DNA from: Lichenostomus cassidix
Lineage: Eukaryota > Chordata > Aves > Passeriformes > Meliphagidae
DNA: 64,000 nt
Reading direction: 5' to 3'
Assembly: GCA_008360975.2 (NCBI GenBank)
Contig: CM039198.1
Location: 8,886,547 to 8,950,546 of the forward strand
A program made the position numbers and the translations under genes. Positions 23,431 through 35,300 of this stretch are shown here, piece after piece (within the stretch, counting starts at the first letter, position 1; each line of letters opens with the position of its first letter). The notes beneath the pieces are model-generated. The model had not been told where the DNA came from. It saw only the letters and a list, made by a program, of their open reading frames with translations, and did no database searches.

Positions 23431-24764
23431 GATGCTCCATAGGTGTTTTGGAGTGGCTGCAGCCAAGCCAGAGTGTGTCACCCTTGGGATCCCAGCTGAG
23501 ATGGCAATGCAGATCTGGTCTGGGAGAGCTGAGGGGTTTTGTGCTGAGGTGTGATTGTCACTCTGCACAGGTTAGTGGGGCTGCAGTAACACTGATACAC
23601 ATCTTCCAGATGACCTTCAGTTTAAATCCTCACCTCAGTTTCTACTCAAAGCTTTGTCATATACACCTGGGCTTAGATTGAACCAGATCAGATTTGCTCT
23701 TACTGACTGAGCTGCATTTGAGTTGTTTCCAATTGCTCATCTCATACTGATTGTTTTAGTCACAGATGTAGCTCAGTGCAGGTTCCTGTCTTCTGGAGAG
23801 CACTGGAATATTAAACACAAGGGAAATCTCAACCCTTCTCTTTTTATTGCAGCAACTGGATGTGGTTTTAGAATGTTAAGGTGTATATTAAATAATTTAA
23901 AGTAAAAAAAAATAATCATTGTGGGGTGATATTGCTATTGATGAACTCTCCAGTATTTTCTCCATTTCCCATGTGAGTTCCTGCCCTGATCAGGAGAGTC
24001 TTTCTTAGCTCTGCTCCACAGCACTGAGTTTTTTACATTCTGATCTGGTTTAGGCTACATGGGGTGATTAGACAGAGAAAATATAAAAATCAGCAGCTGG
24101 AATAATTTGTGAGGGGTTCCCACCACATAGCAGTTAGTTGGTCATGGTGCTGCAGGACATCCTTTTCTCCATAATTAGACACTTGTTTCCCAGGAAACCT
24201 TGTGCCCCTTTCATGAGTTTCTGAGAGATTGTGTAGGGGCTTGAAATGTTTTTGCAGCTGATCCATATGAAATACCATCAGGTTAAAGGAAAAGAAAAGC
24301 CACGTTTGTTGGATTATGGTTTCCAAATCCTTCAGCTTCTGGAGAGGGCAGGAAGGGGATTGGAGAGAGAATCACGACTGGAGCAATCAATCTGGCTGTA
24401 GCTTGGACAGCCCTCAGCACAGGCTGACAGTGATTTATGAACAAGGCTTTCATATTTTTCTACTCTGTCTCGTGCAGAAGAAAAGTCAGATCTGCCCCAG
24501 TGGAAGTTGGCATCGTTCCATGGGAGCTGATGGCCTTACCAGCCTTGCTGAGGGCAGTTTGTGGTGTCCTATTGCCACTGGGAGACACGAGTACCAATGC
24601 TGGTCCTCAATTCCCTGTGATGGGAGTGTTTAATTTGAGATGTGTAGAAGATCCAGAGCTGTCCTCACCACGGGCTGCCCATGAGCAATGACTGTGCTGA
24701 ACTGGGTGAGGCTCCTCTGGGGGTTCAGCTGGGATCAAAGCAGGTGGAGCTGCACAAAGCCATG
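23431..24764. other. Unique non-coding stretch
   Basis: No gene or clear repeat is recognised. A short A-run follows the AT-rich area at 23880-23920. Confidence 0.55.
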
Positions 24765-24965
24765 GCTGTTCCTGTCCCTGTTCCCTGGGAGCAGAGCCTG
24801 ACCCTCACCTCGTTCCACCCTCCTGTCAGGAGTTGTGCAGAGCCAGAAGACCCCCCTGAGCCTCCTTTTCTCCAGGCTGTCCCCCCAGCTGCCTCACCTG
24901 CTCCTCAGCAGGTTTGTGCTCCAGCCCACTTTGCCTGGCACTGAAGGATTTCTGCAGCCTTTTGC
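24765..24965 (-). mobile_element. CR1 LINE fragment (ORF2 C-terminus), antisense
   Basis: On the minus strand the motifs read 'gaggagcaggtgaggcagctg', 'cagcctggagaaaaggaggctc', 'tctggctctgcacaactcctg' and 'aggtgagggtcaggctctgctc'. This is the C-terminal ORF2 part of CR1 just upstream of the 3' UTR. The 3' UTR itself is missing at this copy. It closely resembles the sense copy at 27395-27873. Confidence 0.88.
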
Positions 24966-25117
24966 CAGATGGAGGGAGCTGAGGAAGGAAACCCTCCTTG
25001 CCTCCTCCCACCTGCACAGGCACAGTTGAACTCTGTTAATCAAAATACTAGCTGTACTTCTGACCCATAATTCATATTATCTTCAGCCAACATGCTGCTG
25101 GTGAGCCAAGCACAGGG

Positions 25118-25197
25118 TTGTAGAAGCTTGGAGGTGGTGTTGGTGCTGATCATGGCATCCTTGATGGCCTAATAGGTTTTTTCTAACCTGAGTGATG
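25118..25197 (+). mobile_element. CR1 tail fragment, sense
   Basis: 'ggaggtggtgttggtgctgatcatgg', then 'ccttgatggcctaatagg' and 'ttttttctaacctgagtgat', follow the last 75 bp of the CR1 3' UTR. The copy is diverged and short; no terminal repeat is clear. Confidence 0.55.
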
Positions 25198-27180
25198 GCA
25201 CCATAGGGAAGAGCTGCCAAAACTCCCAGAAACCCATGTGGATGTTTGCCATCTGACTTTCTGGTGCCAGGAAAGGGGTTGACTAGGTAGTTCAGGCCTC
25301 CTTTACATGTAATTTGCATGCATGTGGTAATTTTAGGATTTTTTTTTAAGTGAAAAGACTAAACTCTCCTTTTACATCCCGTTCAGAGAGAATTTTGCCC
25401 ATTTGTTCAGTTTGGACAGGAACATGTTTGTTGTGCTGAGATTAAAGACTCGATGTGAGGCTGAGGAATACAGCTGGGTATCATTTTTATCCACCTCTAA
25501 ATCCAGGTGCTTTAGAGCTTTTACCAGTTCAAACCATTACATTCAAACCCGCTGCTGGTGTTTGGTCAAATTTCACCTTTCTCAGCTATTTTGAAATTCC
25601 AGATTGCTGAAGTTTTTCTGCTGAAATGCAAACAGCATCTTTGCCTCTAATCTCCTTCGTTTCCTGCAGCTGCCCTTGGCTCCATCTCTCATCCAAACCC
25701 ACACAGAGGCTTCCACAAGATCTTGAGCAGCCTTAGAACATTTTGCCAGATGATTTTCATTTCTGTTTGCCTCTGCCCTTCTCCAATCCAACTAGGAGCT
25801 GAGGTTTCCAAATACCTTGAAGAAAAGCTATTCTTGTGGTTTTTGCTACAAGCTTCAGGGAAAGTCATAACAGAATATTTCTCCAGATTTTTCCCCAGAT
25901 CTGGGGAATTTTCAGTCTTGTTTTCCAGATCTTGCAGCTTTAGACAACTTATCAAAATGTAGATGCTGAACTGAATCAGTGAACTACTTGAAGATTTCCT
26001 GTCACTAAAAATAAATTTGGGAATCAAACTTGGAGCTGATGGTTGTGGGTTCAAACCACTTGTGTCAGCTCTGGTGCAGGGCAATGTCCTGTTGGAGCCA
26101 AAGGGCAGATGTCATTCAGAGGAGAAAAGTCAGTCCTGGACAAACTAAGCCTGTTCTCACTTCCCTGCCAAAACTTTTCCTTCATAAGAAAATTAAAAAA
26201 AAAAAAAAAAATAAAAAGGAGAAAGTATTTTAATTAAATACAAATTTTTGTGGAATATATCTGCTGCTCTCAAAAAGCATCCATGCTTCAGCAGTAACTC
26301 AAAGCCAGAACATCATGGCTCAACAGAACTATTTACATTTGAAAGCTTTTCAGTTGAAAATGTGTATGTTTTGGAATTGAAAATCTGGTTTATGGCTTTC
26401 ATTTTTATGAGAACACTGGAAAAAAATTCTACTTCAGGGAAGGACTACTCTGACTCTAGTAAGATTTTTATTCTCAGAACCAAGCTCTGTTTTCTCAAAG
26501 AGACATTTTTACGTGAAGTTTCTCATATATTTTTCTTCCCTCTTGCCCCTCAGACCATTTCCCTTGACTTGCTTAACCCGACTTGAAAACCAGGATGAGA
26601 AATGGGGTTTTGTGTTGCTGGCTCTGCTCCTGGCTCACTGTTTCGGGCAGTTAAACAAACATCCTGGAGAGCTCTCTGGCCTGACTGCAGCCACAAAAAT
26701 GCAGGTTTCACAGTGGAAGCAATCTGAAAGGTTATTTTCAGGCCTGAGCTACATAGCAGCACTTTATCCACCTGAGCTTAGCCTGTGCTGAAGGATCAGG
26801 TGCTATGGGCAGGGCAAGCCCTGATTATTTTGATATAAATGGGCAGGACAAGAGGAGAGGCCAAATGCTGACTGGATTTAATAATCTGCCAAGTGCAATG
26901 ATTAATCCTAAATATTTTGTAGTCAGTCCAGAGTGGAATTTCTGCTCAGAAATAAAGCCATCAGCCATGGGCATTTATTTGCTGGCAGCTGTGGCAGGAT
27001 GTGCACAGCAATTGGGGAAATTCTGGTTGTGAGTAAAGCTGTCAGTAGTGACAGATGATGAGCTGGTGAAGAACTGCATCACTCATCAGGCACGGGAAGG
27101 TGCTCCAGCCTGCAGTGGGGTTCTCCCTTCTCTGGAGAGCCACTGTGGGGACATGTGGGATTTCCACAAATGGTGTGATT
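25198..27180. other. Unique non-coding stretch
   Basis: No gene is recognised. It holds a 17-A run at 26195-26211 in an AT-rich patch. The sequence at 26240-26500 is AT-rich and unassigned. Confidence 0.55.
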
Positions 27181-27240
27181 CTTTCTTTCTTTTTTTTTTT
27201 TTTTTTTTGGTTTGGTTTGGTTTTTTTTTGTTGTTGTTGG
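27181..27240. repeat. T-rich low-complexity tract
   Basis: A run of 19 T (27190-27208) followed by ggtttggtttggttttttttt and (GTT)n. On the minus strand it is A-rich, but no retroposed gene body is recognised next to it. Confidence 0.95.
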
Positions 27241-27394
27241 TGCCTTGTGAGGGACATTTTCCTTCTGGAGCTGTTCTCTTGTATTTCTCACATGTGAGTT
27301 TAGTTTGCAGCCCAGATCCAGGTCAGAGCAGGCAGTGAAGCTAACTTTCCAGTGGTTCCAGTAACCCCACACAATCTCATCTCCCACTCTGACC

Positions 27395-27873
27395 TGGACA
27401 GAGCTGGAATGTGTCCAGAGAACAGCAACAGAGCTGGGGAAGGGTCTGAGGCACAATTCTGGTGAGGAGCAGCTGAGGGAGCTGGGGGGACTCAGCCTGG
27501 AGAAAAGGAAGCTCAGGGGAACCTTCTGGCTCTGCACAACTCCCTGATGGGAGGGTGCAGCCAGGTGAGGGTTGGGCTTTGCTCTCAGGGAACAGGAGGA
27601 GAAGAAAAAGCCTATAGTTGTACCAGAATTTAGATTTTAGAGCAGGGAATTTAGATTTTAGAGTAGGGAAAATGTCTCCACTGAAAGGGTGGTCAAGCAC
27701 TGGAACAGACTGCCTAGAGCAGTGGTGGAATCATCATCCCTGGAAGTGTCCAAAAAATGCACAGATTTGGTGCTTAGGGGCATCATTTAGAGGTGGACTG
27801 GGCAGTTCTGGGTTAATGGTTGAACTTCCTGGCCTTAGAGGTGTTTTCCAACCTTAATGGTTCTGTGATTCAG
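27395..27873 (+). mobile_element. CR1 LINE 3' region, sense, longest young copy
   Basis: About 480 bp of CR1. It includes the ORF2 C-terminal part ('gaggagcagctgagggagctg', 'agcctggagaaaaggaagctc', 'ggctctgcacaactccctga'), the ORF2 end and 3' UTR ('gcactggaacagactgcct', 'gtggaatcatcatccctgg'), and the tail 'ttttccaaccttaatgg' with terminal repeat 'ttctgtgattc'. A 21-bp tandem duplication at 27627-27668 is private to this copy as far as visible. Frames are broken by stops; non-coding. Confidence 0.94.
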
Positions 27874-27925
27874 CAGAACCAGATTCTCTGGTTCCACTGG
27901 AAGGTGGGTTTGGATCAGACCCATC

Positions 27926-27995
27926 CTCCTCCTCAAATGGACTGCATGATCCTACAAGTCTTTTCCAACCTAAATGATTCTGATTCTGTGTGATA
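27926..27995 (+). mobile_element. Second CR1 tail, sense
   Basis: 'tggactgcatgatcctacaag' and 'tcttttccaacctaaatgatt' with the terminal repeat 'ctgattctgtgtgat' form an independent, strongly 5'-truncated CR1 3' end about 50 bp downstream of the previous copy. Confidence 0.85.
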
Positions 27996-30284
27996 TTGCA
28001 GGGTGAGCACATGGAGGGCAGAGAGATATCACCTCTCCTGGCATGTTGGCCCCTGTGGTGTCTGCAGGAGAGCTGGGTGACACTGGTGTGCTGGTTTGAA
28101 ATTAAACCAGTGGGAGAAATGAACCTTGCAGAGCCATTCTTTGGGTGCTCACAAACACCTATCATGCAATGCTGGGGCTCAGTGTTCTGCAGACAATGTG
28201 GAGGAAAGAGATTTGTTAGAGCAGACACTGCAGAAAGTCAGGGCCATGAAAAATATAAGCCAAATACTGATCATTTATTGGGTGCTGGGATTTCCTGATG
28301 GGATATTTCAGGAGTCCTGTGTGACCTAGCTGGGGTAAAGATCTTCCTGAAGCAATGCTGATGAGCTCCTCTGAAACCTGAGAAGGGTAAAAAAATCTGG
28401 AGTCACTGATGCTGCCTCTGAAGCTGAACTTGCATCCACTTGATTTGGGATTGCAACCCAGTGAGAAGCAGCTGAAAGAAAAGCTACCAGTGCAAGTGCC
28501 CACAGGGCTTGCAGTGGGGCAGCAGGGTGTAAAACGGGTTTATTTAAAAGATAAAACATGTTATAAAAATCCTCCATGCTCTCAAATCACTCATATTGAC
28601 TGTGGAAAGCTGGCTGCAGCCATTCTGCATCAGTTTGATCAAATGATGTCTCTTGTTCTTGGCTGAACTTGAACTGCACCACTTTTAAGGGAAAAAAGTG
28701 GTGTGATGCCCTGCATTCTTTCTGCTTGATAGTCTCAGGCAGACTTTCCACCATCTCTCTGAGAAGCAGCACTTGCTGCTTCCACATGACAGCAGAAAAA
28801 TGTTTTAAAGAGCAGTATTAATAATAATAGCAACATTAAAGTGTGGGGAAGGATTACAAAGGTAATTCTGAGATCTTTCTCAGTAATGCAGGCCATTAAC
28901 AAAAGATAATCACCTGTAAGTTAGTCACCTCTAGCCCTGGAGTAAAATGGAGGCACAATTATTCAATGCAGTACAGAAGTCATTTGGACAGAGATGGATG
29001 AACAGTTATCTCTCTTGCTTGGGAAACCAGCCAGGGCCACGTTCAGAAGGGAGGGAAACTCCATACTTCAGGCTCATGTTCAAGATCCTGGTGGAGAATA
29101 TCTCAAGAAGGCAGACAAATGAGCTGTATAAAGCTGCATTACTTAGTGCATTTATTGCACTCTGCTGTTAACCCTTGCTGTGCTGTACACGGGGCAAGCT
29201 CTGAGCTCATCACATCATGTGCTGTGGGGTTTTCTGAATGCCCTTGGCCCCCCCAAACTGGGGAGATGGGTGCTGTTGGCTGTGCTGGCCCATGTGGGCT
29301 CCTGGAGATGTGTTTTGCTGCCTTCTTGCTGTGCCACAATGTTTTAGTAGTCTCATGTGATAGGTGGTGGTAATGGATTTTTTATTGGGCATTGTGTGGG
29401 AGACATTTTCCTGGAGGATGTACAAGCTGGATCAAACCCCAGCAACTTTCCCTATTGTGCAAAGGAGCACAGAAGTCTGGGCAGTGTCCTGTGGCTCTCA
29501 GAGCTGTTCATGTACCACATTTCTGTTGGGAGCAGTGTGGTTCTGGGGGGAAAGAAGAAAGGGCAAGCAGCTGAAAATCACATCCTTCATGTATTTTGTT
29601 CACCTGAAACCCAAAGCAATTTGTGAGTTCACTTTCAATATCTTTCTATCAAAGCAGACCTTTTTTCCATAGAAATTGCTCTTAGGTTCTTGATCAGCTT
29701 GAATAAGCACAATGCCTTGCCTTGTCAGAGAGGCTCATTTCAGCTGTAAATCTGATGGTGAGAAATTAGATTTCTCTACAGCTGCCGAGCTGTCATCAGA
29801 GGAGTAAGACAACAGCAATTCCTGGGGAGAGCTGAGTGTGGCATCACTGGTATGTCTGCCAGAGCAGGCGCCAGGCAGAGCTTCCCTGGCTCACCAGGAA
29901 GAGAGCTTTGCCCTTCAAATTCCTGTTTGATTTGTGGTGAGTGAGCTGAAGGAGCTGTGGACAGCACCTGGGAACCAGGAGCCATTTAACTCCTCCTGCA
30001 TTCAGCTAAACCAAACAAGCTAATCCCCCAGCTCGTGTTACCCAGGTTTTAGAGGTGAAAACAATGTTTTCATCTTTCAAAAGCCATGGCAAAGATGGGG
30101 TGACATCTCCTCTGTGCCAGGTGGTGATGTGTTGGTGCTGAAGTGTCCTAGCCACATACTGACCTTTTGGTCAGAACTGGTTTTACTGTTTTTAAAACTC
30201 ACAACATCCACTGTTCACTGTGGCAGATTGAGCAGCACCAACTGCTGGTGGTCAGTACACCATGAAACAACTTAACTCCAGAGA

Positions 30285-30560
30285 CTGCGCAGAAGAAAAT
30301 GTCAAAAAATATAAATACATTAATACAGAACTCTTTTTTTCTGCTTTTGATGGCTTTTACTATTCATGCTTTCGAGATTTTCTCTGCGGCAGTAAAATTT
30401 AGAAGAGCATGTTAAGAAATTAAAGCTGAGATTTTCTTACAATCACATGTTTCCAGACACAGGGGACTTTAGAGTAAAGCTCCAGATATAATCCTGAGAT
30501 TTGGCAGCACTTTTTGTATCATATTAAGTGATGGTCTGCAGCACTCCTTAATTGCTGTGG
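30285..30560. promoter_or_regulatory. Candidate conserved non-coding element
   Basis: AT-rich block with retained CpGs (ctgcgcag at about 30286, ttcgaga at about 30372, tgcggcag at about 30387) and A/T-rich factor-binding-like cores. No transposon or coding signature. The call is inference from texture only. Confidence 0.22.
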
Positions 30561-32164
30561 GCTGAAAACTGATTCTGGCTCCTGACAGAAGTCTTCTGCT
30601 CATTCTCAGTCATAAGTTTCTCCAGTTTGTCTGGGTAAGAGGGAAATATCACTTTCTGAAGGGCATAAGTACAAAATTTCAGAGTGATATAACCTATATA
30701 GAGCTTGAACAGTGTTTTTAACTGTTTTATTCAAAACAAAAATTAGCTGTAGGAAACTAAAATTATCTACTAATGTGTTCCTGAATAATCACACAGGTTA
30801 TTTTGTCTCTATAAAGCTCAGAAATCTGTTGTAGACCAGCAGAAGAGAGAGCAGGCTGCTGTTTAGAACAGGGCAGTCTGGGATCTGGACTTGAGGGACA
30901 CATGCAGGGTCAATCATCATTTCTCTCCCAGTGCTATGTGAACTGGCCTTTGTTCAGGTTCCAGGAGAGGCAGTGTTACCTGCCAGCTACAGCACCAGTC
31001 TGAAAATAATTCTCTTTTTAATGTTCATGAATTTTGGACTATTTTTGGCCCCTAGAACAGGCACTCCTCTGAATTATCTGCTTAGGCACAGAAGCTGTCA
31101 GGACAGCAGCTCCACTCCTAGGTCTGGCATGGGGAAACACTGCTGCAAGTGCAGGGCAAGGTTTGGAATTGGTCTGGGCTCCCCTTATTTATACACAAAT
31201 AGGATGTATTTATGGCAGCTGAACATGTTGTCCTGAGCCACAGTGGAGGTAATCTACAGGTTCCATTGGAAACCTTGTCCCCTGGTTCCCCACAGATGTA
31301 GGAGGGGCAGGATGAGAAAAGTGTTTTGCTGCAGAACTGTCAAAGACAGTTCTTGGGATACAGCAGAGTGAAGCTGTGCTCTTGTCCTTCCCCAGCCAGC
31401 TGACAGCCAAATCCCTATTATTTTTACAAGCATCCTCCACCTGCTCCTGGGCCTGACTGCCATGGCCAAGGCTCTGCTATGGCTCTCTGTCCCTGCTGAG
31501 CAGCTCTCCCTGTCTGGAGATGTTGCCTGTTGCTTTCTGTCACTGTGCAGGGAGCAGGGATCTCCCAGGGCTGATACCCTGGGCTAGTCAACATCTCCTC
31601 TCCCATGGAGCTCCTCGCGCTGGAAAATCAGCAGCAATTCACTGTGCAGGGGGAAACTGGGGCAAAAAGGCAATTTATCTCAGCTGGGGATGCCTGTTCT
31701 CCTGTTCTCCTGTTGCCCTGCTCCCGTCCCTGCCCTATTCTGGTGACACATCCCCAGGTGTGGCACTGGTGGCTCTGGAGCTGGTGGCTTCGTGGGACTT
31801 TGTCTCCCTGCTTGGGCTGACGCGTTCCAGCACTGCCACACAAGCACAAACATCAAAGGGCTGCCATGTGTGTTTTCTGAAGCAGCTTTCTAGGTTTTAC
31901 TGGGCTATAAAATACAGTGATGAGGATATAAAAACAAAGCTGTGATGGACTTAGCAGAGAGCCAAAGCAAGTGGGGAGAGAAATGATGAAAATGAGAAAA
32001 AGGGTTATGAGCAAGGAATGATGTATCAGCTTTGTGTCAGGAGGAACAGATTTTGGAATAACTGTGAAGAGCATAAAACTGGTTTAGTCATTAAGGGGGA
32101 AAAAATACAAAAAAAGAAAGAGAAAGGAAAAGGAGAGAAAAAAAGTCTAATAAAAATGAGTAAA

Positions 32165-32380
32165 GGAGGGAACTTCAAAGCATAAATTTCTCGACTGCGT
32201 GACACTGATGTTTTGAACAGTTGTTCTGTGTGAGATAGCAGCAGTGATTTTAACGAACTTTAAAGAGCAGAATAAATAGGAGCAAACAAAGAAAGATGAT
32301 CACATTAGCTCAGAGTGAGGCACCGAGCTAATTGACTGAACAGGATTTAAATGGCAGGTTATTATTTTTTTATTTATGTG
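32165..32380. promoter_or_regulatory. Candidate conserved non-coding element
   Basis: AT-rich sequence keeps CpGs (ctcgactgcgtg at about 32190, aacgaac at about 32254, caccgagc at about 32321). It holds paired motifs 'attagctcag' and 'gagctaattga' around 32303-32335, an imperfect inverted repeat typical of homeodomain-type sites. Conservation is untested. Confidence 0.25.
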
Positions 32381-35300
32381 TATAAACCTATTTTTTCTCT
32401 TTGGGCTTAAGAAAATAGAATGAAATAAACTTGAGCGTCTCAATTTGGATTTTCAAGGGAATCAAATGCAGGCTTGATTTCCATGAAGAACATGAGCTGA
32501 CAAGCCAAAGGGCAGGGAAATGGTGTAGCAGGGAAAGCAGGAGCCTTTTGTTGGCCTGCAAGGGGGCTGGGTGGGTAGAAGAATTCATTTTAGTTTGATG
32601 CACAAACTCTCTCTGATGTTTCAAATGGATTTCACAGTGCAGCTGCATGGGGGACTGAGAGGATCAGAACCATCAGAAATGGGGAAAAAACAGGTCACCT
32701 TGCTCCCAGAGTGGGTCACCTCCTTCTCATCCTCGGCTGGAGATTTTCTTAGGCTTTGGATTTTCAGCTTAGAGCATTTGTTTGTACTCGAGCTGCTTCT
32801 TGCTGTTACATGAGCTCCATGTCCTCACTGCTGTGGGCAGCAAATGTGCAGAAGCACTGCTGGGGAGCTGAAGCTGCTCCAGGTATGGCAGCCACTGCTG
32901 GCCTTGGATAGTGTGGGATATCACTGATGGCTACCTTTCTGGACTTACACACTCTATAAAAAGTCCTTTTATTGATAAAGTATATCTTACTTATGCTTTG
33001 CTGATGGTTAAAGAACAATTAGAGGATTTTCCCCCCCTAAATCTGGTAGGAGTGAGCAAAAAACTCAGTGAAGAAAACTCTCTGTGAAGTAAATTAAAAA
33101 GTCAGCTAATGTCTGGAAGTTGGAAAACTATCAACCAGAGTCACTTGTGGCTCTGACATTTCTAGTCAAACCTCTCTCACCTGTTGTACATTTGGTGGGC
33201 TCAGAACCACTGCTGTGGAGGCAGCAAAAGGGAGGCAGCCTGGAATATTTGCAGTGTCAAAAGCATTCTGGGCTGTGTAGTAATTGGGTTGTCTTGTTAG
33301 GCATATCTGTGGTCCTTCAAGAACTGCTAAGGAAATTAACTAAAAATTTCAATCTCTAATTGGGTACATGACTGAAAAGCCAACGTCCTGTTGTTGCCTT
33401 TTGGCTGGTAGAAATGTGAAGCAGACACAGCAGTGAAAAGGGAGAAAGGGAATTTGCCTAAATTTTAATAATATCCTAGGTGCACAACTCATCAAAGGTG
33501 AAAACACACTGAGAAGCACACTCTGTGTAATGCATATACAACTTTTATGGACCTCACAGATTAGCATATCTACCTAAAATCCCTCCATAAGAAGCTTAAT
33601 AGATGAAGTAATTGTTCTTCTATTCTAATTACCTCTTCCTAAATGAGATTACAGTCCAGTTTACAAAATATCTTCCAGAGAGAGAGACTCCATCCAAGGT
33701 TGGAGCTTCTGGTTCCGAGACAGTGTAGAGTTCTTGGCCTTCTACTGTGAATGTTTGGTTTTCCCACTGTGTAAAACCCTCAAACAAGGCTAAATATCAG
33801 ACTACAAGAATTATAAATATGTAGGGCTAAGGTACAAAGAGTGTGTATAGAGGGAAGGGAAAGAGTATAAAATGTATAAAAAGGGTACAAAAATGAAAGA
33901 CAAAAAATCATCAGGCATCACTGTGTAAATCACTGTGCATCACTACTTGAGGTGTAGAGTAGTACAAATTCAGATTGTGATCGTTGTTGTTTGGTTACCA
34001 TCCTGACTTGCACGACAAGGACTTCAACATTTTTGACCCATTTCAAGCATTAATGAGCTCATCAGATCTTCCCAAGGCCCATCTGCTGCTTGTGAAATAG
34101 GGAAAAGGTTCCCACTCCACAGCCCCTGCTATCACCATCACTGTTCAAACTGTCTTTTTGGGTGCCATTTCTCCTTGGAAGAGGCACTTGCTGGGCAGTG
34201 ATTTCTGTGCTGACCACCCATGAGCCTTGAATATTTTGCCAAAGTCCAGCAGCTGAAAGGGAGGAATCAGGTCTCTGATTTGTTAACCACAATTCTGGGC
34301 ATGGATCAGAACAGTAGAGCCTGGAGAAAATCCAGCCCTTCTCCATCAGCTTTTCCAACTGTCACCCCCCATCATCATTTTCCTTCTTTGATTAAAGAGC
34401 AATGTGGATTCAGGAACCCCCAACAAAAGGCAGCCTTTGGTGGAAATGTCATTAATCTGGACCTCACTTCATATTTGTTTTAAATTAAAATTCTGGAGGA
34501 GTCCATGTGCTTTTCATATTCATTCTTCCTCACCACAAAACGGACTGGCCCAAGATAGGCATTTCTGAGCTGCTCAGATGGCAAGGTATTAGAGTGATTA
34601 CAATTATCAGCACTGAGATTAAGGGATTTGGGTTGAGAAAAGAGGGAATTGGGGAATGAAAAAGCAGAAGGAAGGCAGAGGAAGAAAGGAAAAATGCTTC
34701 AGTGCCTTCCCTTGCAACCTAAAACCAGCAGCTTTCCAGTCCATCATCTCCTCTTGTCTGCATTATTTTTAGTGAGCACAGTCTCAGATACCATGAGAAG
34801 TTCTTGTAAGTGTGTGCAGAGTTGGAGGGAACAAGCCAGCTCAAAGCAGAAAGGAGACCCCCCAGTTCTGCCAGCTCCCAGAATCCAGCCTGAGCTGAAT
34901 GCTTGCTCAAGGCTGCCAAACGTTCAGGGGATAGAAAGGCTCTTGTAGTGATGTTTGTAGACTTACTAGGTCAGTCTGTTCTTGGCTTTGCTGAGCTGCA
35001 TTTCTGAGCCAGGGGCTCTGACTTCTTCAGTGCCAAACTGCTGATGCAGTCAGTGGGGCTGACTGATGGGATCTGCCTGGCCTTGCCTGGCCTTGCAGCT
35101 ATTGATCCTCCTCCAAGTGATCAGGTGGGTCACCAGAGCAGGGATATCACAGCTCCCTGTCCTGGCTGAGCTGAGCTCAGGTCCTTCTGGTGCTGAGCCT
35201 GGAAGCTCCACCTGCATGTCCTCATTCCAGTGCCATGGAGATCATGTCCTGGGTTTTTCATCAGCATGACCAAGGAGGATTCATTTAATGCAGGTTTGTT

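Noticed and set aside
26195..26211. A-run as the tail of a processed pseudogene
   Set aside because: No gene-like body or target duplication is visible around it; treated as low-complexity DNA.
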